Below, in pieces: positions 50,840-61,030 of a stretch of DNA of 64,000 nt (position 1 is the first letter of the stretch; the number at the start of each line of letters is the position of its first letter). The translations under genes were made by a program, and so were the position numbers. The notes below the pieces were generated by a model. It was not told the origin of the DNA. It saw nothing but the letters and a program-made list of their open reading frames with translations, and searched no databases. The stretch is from Lepisosteus oculatus (lineage: Eukaryota; Chordata; Actinopteri; Semionotiformes; Lepisosteidae): positions 61,906,222 to 61,970,221 of the forward strand of contig NC_090696.1 in NCBI RefSeq assembly GCF_040954835.1, in the 5' to 3' direction.

Positions 50840-53800
50840 ATGGCAAACTCAGGGAAGCAAGACTTCAGAGGTAACTGAAAACTTGTTTTTATGCCACAGA
50901 CTTTATAGCATTCGTTTCTTTTTTAAGTCAAACTTATATCGTGCGTTTTCCAGCCAGCGGCCACGTCTGGTGTGTAGATGTACTGTTCTATAGTCTCAAT
51001 TAAACAACTGTTTCTGGTCAAATAGAAATTAGTTGGCTATTTTGCCACCACGATACAGCTACTGTATATACAGTATGTATCGCAGCCGTCCCTGATAACT
51101 GCAAGCACTTTGAAAAGTTCAGAGATAGGATAAAACCTATAAAGACATTGGACTGTTTTGCTTGTAAGTGAGTTTATATTAATACGTACAAGTAATGTAA
51201 AAATACCGGGGCTTTATAATAACCACATTAATCAAACTGCTGTCGTTGGTTAAATTTAAATGTTTTTTTTCTAACATTTCTTAATAGGTGTAAATCGGGA
51301 ACACGAGAAAACAGAAGTGGGCAATGTTAACTGTATTTGAGAGAATATGTTGCTTCTTAATGATCTGTTCAGATACTTTCAGAAAGTAAATGCACGTACG
51401 TACTATGCAGTAGGACGTTAATATTTGGATATTGAATTAACTCGTTGAAACAGCTGAAAGTGAAATTGAGAAAAGTCGCGTCCTTGTGTTGGACATCTAG
51501 GTACGTGGTTGCTATACTTCCTTATTGCTGTTCAAGAAACAGTTGTGCATTTTAGCTGTACGCGAGAAACGCGTCAAATTGCATCAAACTTGTAACTGTT
51601 ATTAAAATGCAAATAAAACAGTACGTTTTTTTTCTAAAGGTCCTGAAACAGAAATACTGTAGGTTAGCGATAAACACTCACAGACTCTTTCCCTTGTTCT
51701 GTATCGGTACAGCAGTCATGACAAGTCCTTATGGAACTGCAAAATAATAATTTAAACAAACAAGGTTGACAACTGATTTACATTGGGATTTAGTGAATCC
51801 ATAGTATCGGATCATTCTAGATTTCTTATGTAGACTATTCGTAAATGTATGATTAGCAGGTAGCTAGATGTTTATGTTCAGATACTTTAAAAAATAATGT
51901 AGAAGTGGTGCTCTTTAACTTAGTTTCAGGCTTCCCTTTAATATATATATATATTATAGTTTAAACTGGCCAGATTCTGTTTTTAATAACCACATCCTGC
52001 CCTGAAATAACATTACAGTGGTTTTCTTAGGAAACCTCCCAACTTTCCTTAAGTTTTTAACCCAACTCTAATTTGTCTTGTCTGATCCATATTAAGACTG
52101 TAGAAAACAGAGATGCAAAAATCATTAAAATTAAGACTCTTTGAAAACAGTATCTTCCAGAATTTTTCTCAATATTGTAAAAAAAAAAGTTAGTTTGACT
52201 TTGATTTATTTTATTTTTTTTATTTAGGAAGGTTTACACACCTGTGCAACATTTTCATAGTATTAACCTTAAAATAGAGTTTGTTGTTTAAATTGTAGTA
52301 CAATGTTCTTAAAATGGATACTTAATATCTTAATTTGACTATTTCAATGGTTAATCCAGGATGATGCAATGGTCTGAGCAGTGCTTGTACATCTAAAGAA
52401 AGTTGCATGTATAGTAAACAATGTGCACAGATTTAAAATGCCATAAAATGGTTCTACCAGTCTTGCAGCATATTTCATTTAAAGGATGGACATCAGAAAA
52501 AGGACTACTTAGCAAACCACTAGTGCAAATCAGTTTATCAGCCATCTTATGACTGTTGTAAATTGTTTGACAGGCACTGAAGATTGTATCGAGAACAATA
52601 CAATGGTTTCAATGGTGTAACCTAGAATTTTCACAGTTTTGTATGTATGCTCTTACAAGGAACACCCTTCAGAACTAGGGTCTTTCAGAGAACAAATTAC
52701 CCGATACATTGAAATTCCAAGAAAAGCAATCTAGGGTAATCTTTAGACTCTACTTGTCATAAATGATTATTGGTATTCTGATTTATGCTTATAATAGGCG
52801 AGTAAGGTGCACTGAACATATTTAGTGTGCTGTATTTGGATTTAGTTCTTTTATCACTGGTGTAACAATTTGGTTATAGAAGTATAACCACAAGCTATGG
52901 AACATTGTGACAAAAAAAATAGAGTGCATTTCATTGGAAGTCATACTGTCTTTATTAATGCTTTTTTAAAGTATTCATGAGATGACAAAGGTTTTCCAGC
53001 TTGTGGCAGAACAGGTTTCTAACTTTCTACAGTATGTTAATGACACTCATGTAGTTGTTAAAGGAATTAATACTGTATTGCTATTGCCTGTAAACTTCCT
53101 CGTTTGACTTGAATTAATCTATCTGCCCTCAGGCAGACCCAGGTTTCGTCTTGTGACGTTAAAATGGCATCTGTTTAAAATAATAAATATCAGACTCTTC
53201 TGAATGTGATGCCAGCAAATTGCATGAAGAAACTGTGATCAGAAACGGGTGGGGAATCTTCCCCAAATCCCAGTGCATCACGGAGCAGAAATAATGCTGG
53301 CTGGCACACCATGTGGCCTGCTTAATAAATTAACAGGAGCAGCACATGGGGTGGATGATTTAAAGTTGGTAGCATTGCTCACCATGTAGTAAAAAGTGAT
53401 TATTTAAGGAAAATTGCTAAAGGCACTCACTTTATGTACTTTGAGCTCTTTGGCCCAGATTTCCGAGTCACGTCGGGCTTGACTGGGATTCCCCAAGTGG
53501 TAACTGGGTTGAGCCAAGTGAAAATGCGCAGATGACTCAGGATCATCAGGGATAGGGTTGGGAGTAGTTTGCCTGGGGTCTCATAGCTTTCCAGTAAACT
53601 CCTGCAACCCACATGGCGGGCACCTGCAAGCTTGCAGTGATGTCAATAAGATAAGATTGACAATTGACTTATTGACAATAAGTCAATAAGATTCACCAGC
53701 AGCCATATCACCCTGCAACTCACAACTGGCAACCCACTGAAGCTAAGCAGGTGTGAGCCTGGTCAGTACCTGGATGGGAGACCTCCTGGGAAAACTAAGG

Positions 53801-56800
53801 TTGCTGCTGGAAGAGGTGTTAGTGGGGCCAGCAGGGGGCGCTCACCCTGTGGTCCACGTGGGTCCTAATTCCCCAGTATAGTGATGGGGACACTATACTG
53901 TAAACAGGTGCCGTCCTTCGGATGAGACGTAAAACCGAGGTTGTAATTACCAATCATGGCCTCCTAATAATCCCCATCTATGAATTGGCTTCATTACTCT
54001 CTACTCTCCTCCCCACTAATAGTTGATTTGTGGTGAGCGTTCTGGCGCACTATGGCTGCTATCCAGGTGGATGCTGCACATTGGTGGTGGTGGTGGTGGA
54101 GGGGAGTCCCCATTACCTGTAAAGCGCTTTGAGTGGTGTGTCCAGAAAAGCGCTATATAAGTGTAATTAATTAATTAATAAGAAATGGTTTCCTCCTCTG
54201 ATCATCATTACATCTCCCGTCTAACACTGTGGGGCCTTCAGTGTTTCAGATGATGCTTGGCTGTACATGTGTGGGCATGTCAGAGGAACATGCATGTCTC
54301 TTTCTCCTCTAAGGAATACAAGTTTCTTTGCCAGGGTACTTAAAATAAAAAGCAGTGGCCATTTCCAAATTGAGTTGAAAAATAATGTGTTTCTTTCTAT
54401 ATACATGTAGGGTTCTAAAACACAGCCACATATTTTCCAGCTCAAGTGTGATCACATGGCAAAGATACAGGAATATTGAAGACGGAGAAAAATAACGATC
54501 GAACTTGTGCTGAAGTTTTGAATTAATCTGGAAATGTTTAATTGAAGTTTCATCTGTCTTAATAAGTAACTGTATTACATTAATTGCTCCTCATTATTAC
54601 AGGACGAATTGAACATGACAGTGAGCCAACAAAGAAACCTGAAGGTGAGTGTCTTGGAGTCTTTTAGAGTACAGTAGATGTTGATATTTTATGCTGCAAG
54701 AGGCTAAACATATTGCGTTGCAGTATGATAGCTTCTCTCAACTCTTGTCATGTTGGTACTTTAAAGAGACCTAGAAAAACTGTGGATGCATCCACCTTCC
54801 AGTACCAAGAGAGGGGACATCTCACTTAGAGTATTTGTGGTATAGATAGATACTTTATTGATCCCGTGAGGGAAATTGCAGACTATTAGTGTTTAGTTCA
54901 GTTTTTACAGATTGAGCACTTATAAAAATGCTTTGTGTATACAGCTTAGAATTCCTGCAGTTTTTCTTTAGCATTCAGCGGTTGGTCCCACTCAGATCTT
55001 GCAATAACTAGGAACTGCATTACGGTTCTTTGAAGTTAGCATTGTAGTTTTGCATGTGATTCAGATGAGATGTTGCTAATGCATGCTGGTAATCTAGTTT
55101 ATCAGATATTGCTGTGAAATCTTTTTTCCCCAGTATTGTGCCTGAAATGTGTGCTAGACATCTGTCCTGATCCGGAGATAATTTTCATCGAGCAAAATTA
55201 CATTGTAAAATACCTCCAGTTGTAATGCCATCAACCCGTAGGATTGATGTTTTTAAATGCTAGACTCTTAATGTTCTAATACACTAAAGCTCCAATATGT
55301 CCATAATTGTTTTTGGTTCATTTTCTTTCCTCAGCCTTGGGAGGAAATGTTACTGAAACAGACGCCTATTACAGGAGGTAAGACATTTCAGTGTTTTCCT
55401 TTTAAAAATGTTGCATCCACCTCATCCATCTGTGGGTCTTCAGACCTCGTGCGTCTCTGTTGAGAATTAGCTAATTTTTCCAGAATGTTCGCATTGCAGC
55501 AGCTTTGTTTAAGTAAAACAAAAGGCAGAGAATCTTATTGAAAGAACAAACAAACAATATTTTTGAACCAAGAGCACTACATTCCGATAGTTTCCCTCAA
55601 AGCTCTTGAATATCTTGAATATAAAACATGAATATTGTTTTACACAGGTACACAAATATTGCCTTAGCACATGTACAGTTCTTAGCTTTCTGGTTGACCA
55701 TTAAAACATGGAACAGGTTTAGCTTCCTTTTGTTTGGTTTTTCCTCTTTGCTTCCCTCAGCATAGACTAATCATCCTTGTAGCTGCAAGGCTCTGACTAC
55801 TTAATTTTCATAGCCTGTTTGTCATCCCTCAACTAAAGTAATCGGTGCCAAAAAATATCAGTAGCATATTATAAAGTGAAAAAAGCATCATATAAAGTTA
55901 TCACATTATTTAGGTAATCTTAAAATAATAAAATATAAGCTGTTAAGTTATTGAATAGCTGCTTATCAAGAGTACAAAGCCTTTATACTGTACCATCATT
56001 GTTTTGGTGGATGGACTTAGTTAGCACACTGTTATTTGCTGTGTGGGAAGTTCACAGCCAGCAATGTCTTAACTTGTGAAAAGTTGTCAATGATAGGCCA
56101 TAATCAAGGAGACCACACGTCTCGAATTCTTGACAAGATGGGCATCATCGTTCTTCAACTTTGTAAGTTTTTCCCACTGCAAGCTCCACTGTATCAGAAA
56201 AGGCAGGTTACAAGAAGTGACTGATGCCAACCTGACTTCACAGTGCTACTTTAATAGAGTCCATAGACGCCAGTTGCTGAACTTCCTGTGGGCCGATCCT
56301 CATGTGATACAGTGGGACAACACATATCCTTCTGCTGCTCATTTGATAGTGGCTTTCTAGAGAGATGAGAATGTCACAAGTATGCTGTTTGCCAGACTCA
56401 TTAGACTTGAGCCGCATTTGTGGGGGTACATTTGTGGGATGAGCTGAGGCAATTTGTGAGGCATGTTTGCCTCCTTTGTCGTTTCTGGTTGTAATTGGTT
56501 CTGTTTTGTTAAAAATGCCAGTCAGTCTTTCTTAAAATGAGTCATGTGGGCTAGAATGTGAGGTACACACTGTTTTTCTGGTTTTAGCTTTGTTTCCTGT
56601 CAGAAATTAAGTTAACAACAAACACCACTGTACTTCTGCAAGAGAGCACGCATTTGCACTGTTTGTGGTAACTGAGAATCTGATGAATTACATAGAAAAA
56701 GGCACACATACTGTAGTGCTAGGTGTAAGACATTCCACACTAATACATTTAATGATGTTTAAAATTAAATGGTTTATACATTTTTGCATTTATATAATTT

Positions 56801-59800
56801 TATATTAAAAACCAATTTATTCTTGTACCTCTCAGTGAAACTGCAGCAGAGTAACATTAATGAAATGTATGTGTTCAATACGAGTTTCTTTTTCTGCAGC
56901 TGGATGGAAATCCACTTTTTGATGTGGCTGCTGCTTCTCTCAGGGTGCTGCATTTTGACTCAGCAGATTCTCTTCATGATTCTTATTATCCCTTCTAGCT
57001 AGAAAAGTCTAACCTTTTGCAGATATTCTCAAGATGGCAGTTATGGTAAAATTGTTGTTTTACGTTTACAGAAACCGTAGCAAGTTCACACATCGGTGGG
57101 TGGCATCCATACAGTTTTAAGGGAGGAGTGTCATGCTTTCCTGCTGATCTGTTATCTGTAAATGTACCATTACGTAAATGTGTATTCCCGTCTTGCTTGA
57201 AGTCTTCTGTTGACCTTTAGAGCCAGTTTACATTCTGCCACTAAAATTCCCTATATATGCTGTTCTGCAGTTACAAGATCCTTTTAAATATTTAAATAAT
57301 GGCTATTATTTTCTGAGTTAAAAGCTACAGGGGAAAGCAGTTGAGTGCTGAATACTCTCCATATTTATATTCTAGCTACTGTAAGTTCTTAACGACCTAA
57401 ATCAATTCATTATTAATTAACTGGATCAGTTTACATTACAGAGTTCTACCATGTCTTGAGGTGCTGTTGCTGTAAAGAGTCATGGAAAATCTCCAAGCAT
57501 GCTGGTTCAGAACAGAAATCTATCATTACAGCTACCAGGTGTATTCTGTACTATGTACACTTATTTGCAGCTTCTGCATAGCCAGAAAGATTAAGAACAC
57601 AAGATTAAAACTACTGACATTGATAGTAACTAATTTACCTGTGGATCTCATTCAGTCATTTCCTGAAAAAGACAGAGTAGTGGCTTCAGTAACATGGCTC
57701 CGCAAATTGTTTCAGACTCCCACTATCTTTTATGCGCCTCCTGTTTTTGATTTTCAGTGCCAAGAAGTTAGTTTCGTGCATGTAGTTAGTTTCCATTTGC
57801 ATTTCTCAATTGATTCTGCAGAAGTCTGCTGGGGAAACATTATCAATGCCTTTCAGGTTGTTGAATATGTTTATCTCCACTGATCAAATTATGCTTATTA
57901 CTTCCCTTAAGCTTGCAAACTTTTTAATACGTTCTTGGTTCCTTGTGGTTTCCTCACCTACGTTTACTTTGCACACTTAGTTTCTTTACAGTAGTACCCA
58001 CCTAACTGATACTTGGGTCCGCCTATGCTTATTGCTTTTGCTAAGAATGTCTTTGATAGGAAGTGAGTCACACTATTCATTCTAAAATAAGATAAGGTAA
58101 TATTGTGCATGTGTGTCATAGTGGTATGGCATCCTGGGTTCTTTTCTAGGCAATAGCACATTCTATGAAGGTATTCACATCTGTACTCGCATCTTTGTAG
58201 AAATATCTTGTACTCAGTCCTTCCAAAATACTTTTCAAGAAGAGTGTTTCAAAATCCTATTTATAGGTATGCTGGAATGTAAGTTTAAATGTAAAAATTA
58301 ATGCTTGTTATGTTTTCTAAGTAACATTCACTAGAAACACTAAACAAGCAAAGCTGGTTACTCTACACTTCCAGCCATTCAACATTTTCAGCCTAAGTAT
58401 TTCTTTTTGTTTTTGGTGGTTAGTACGGGTCTGTGCTGGTTTGACCATGAGTGGGTGACAGTACAGTCACTGACTCGCCCATAATATTCTTCTTTTGTAA
58501 AAAAAAAATGTGTTATGTTTGGTCCTAAAGTTAGTGAAGCATGACATTAGGGCTGGGCGATATGGCCAAAAAAAGTTCAAATCGGTCGATATCGATAATT
58601 ATCACAATAAATGTCAAATCATTATTTCTTTCAAGTTTAAAGGAAGATTTTTTGTATCCTGAGTGAAAGTTGAAGAAACCAGACAGTTAATTGGTAAATT
58701 AAACAACTCTTTATTTTAAGAACACAACAAACACTTGCCAAACAGCAGAAACATTAAACAAATCTGAGGTAGAGAGTATTCAAGTCTTTTTTTATGTCAA
58801 AATATGCATGAGTAAAATAATAAATAAATATCTTAATAGAAAACTTAAATACTGCAGTGTGATAAAACACACATAGAAGATGGCTCAGACAGACTGCAAA
58901 GTTTAAAGTGCTCTGTTTTATGTCTGATTGGTAATTTGGAGATATTTTGGCTTTTTACGAAGTTGAATGACCTTTTCTGTTGACGACATCATCGTCCTTC
59001 GAGCTGGTCGTTGGCAGCACTACATTTGCTTCAGTGTCGCTCATTTCTCCACTCTTAACTACAATCCTGTCAGCCACCACCGTGTGGGTAAACAACACCA
59101 CATTAGCTGCCCGGTCTGCAACACGCACTCGCACTCGCGCAGTACTGTGTGCGCTTGCGCATGTCATGCGCAAAGCATAAACAGTTGTATCAAACATTTA
59201 TTGAACTTTTGTTAAAATTCTATCAAGGAAAATTTTCTTATAACGATAATTATCGTTATCGAATTATCACCCAGCTCTACATGACATGAGTCATGACAAT
59301 TTGTCACTGTGTGTTTACAGCTGTGATCTCTTTGACCCAGCGGTGGAATACAAGACGAACCATAAGCGCCGGGGCCTGGCCTTGATCTTCAACCAGGAGC
59401 GCTTCTTTTGGCGTCTGTGCATGCCTGACCGATTTGGTACCAATGCAGACAAACACAACCTTTTCAGAAGGTCAGCAGCTGCAAGTCTGTGTTCATGCAG
59501 CTGATAACACCCATGTTCTTTTTTTCTTTTTTAGCACTTATCAGTTTTTGGTGCAAGATGCTCAAATTAAGACATTACCTCCTAGTAAATAAAATGTTTT
59601 TGAAGTAATGGGATTTTAAGATGTTTTTTAAAATTCTCATCTCCCCAGTTAGCAAGGTAGCTGTTAATACTTCTACTGATATTTACAAATCTAGTGACTC
59701 TAAATAGTGGGATTACTTACTGTAGGCATAAAATTATTAGAAATTCACAAATTAATCTTCTGTACTTGTTCCATTGTTTTACAGATTTCAAGATTTAGGG

Positions 59801-60977
59801 TTTGAAGTAAAAGCATTTGATAATCTTAAAGTTGAGGAAGTACTGAATGAAATTTATGAAGGTAAGTGCTAGTCATTGGATTACAGAGAAAATCTAAACT
59901 GCTTAACTGTGGGCAAACAATCAGTAGATATGGACAAAAAGCTGGGCATACCCCTTCAATGCTTTGATAATTGTCTATATATGATAAATTTCTTAGGTGC
60001 AAATCCCAAAAGAAGTATTTTTTATATTTGGTACAAAAAGAAAAGTATTTAAGTGCAAAATGTTCTCAATATGTCTCGGCAAAACAGTTTCAAATATCCA
60101 GAAGAATTGAAAGAAATGTCACCGAATTAACACATTCAAAGTTCTTCCCTTATATTATAGGAATACAAATGATAAAAAAGTGATGTTTAAAGGGGAACTG
60201 CAAAGCTATTTTCATATTTCAGGATTAGAAAGAATCAGCATTGAGGAGTGCATTCAAACCGCAATAACAGTGAAATGTACACAGTCACTTGTAAAACCTC
60301 CAATTTACATCACATGATACACAAAATCTCCAGGTATGCACAGTGCCATATTCTGTAATTCAGAACAAGCCAACAAAATGTTTGGCGATGTGGGTGGCCC
60401 TATGACATTGTAAACAGCAGCCATATTAGCCAGCAACCATATCACCCTGCAACTCACAACTGGCAACCCACTGAAGCTAAGCAGGTGTGAGCCTGGTCAG
60501 TACCTGGGAAAAACTAAGGTTGCTGCTGGAAGATGTGTTAGTGGGGCCAGCAGGGGGTGCTCACCCTGTGGTCCATGTGGGTCCTAATGCCCCAGTATAG
60601 TGACGGGGACACTATACTGTTAACAGGTGCCATCCTTCGGCTGAGACGTAAAACCGAGGTCCTGACTCTCTGTGGTCATTAAAAATCCCAGGGCGTTTCT
60701 CAAAAAGAGTAGGGGTGTAACCCCGGCGTCCTGGCCAAATTTCCCATTGGCCCTTACCAATCATGGCCTCCTAATAATCCCCCTCTATGAATTGGCTTCA
60801 TTACTGTGCTCTCCTCCACCCTGATAGCTGATGTGTTGTGAGTGGTCTGGCGCACTATGGCTGCCATTGCATCATATCCAGGTGGATGTTGCACATTGGT
60901 GGTGGTGGAGGGGAGTCCCCATTTTCTGTAAACACTTTGAGTGGAGTGTCCAGAAAAGCGCTATATAAGTGTAAGCA

Positions 60978-61030
<53 letters not shown>

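Noticed and set aside
51456-51465. Interferon-response-like GAAAGTGAAA in CASP6 intron 1
   Set aside because: A ten-base match to GAAANNGAAA is expected by chance in this length of sequence, and nothing else supports it.
53645-53695. Short inverted ATTGACTTATTG cluster as a functional site
   Set aside because: It looks like local slippage beside the SINE insertion; too short to assign a role.
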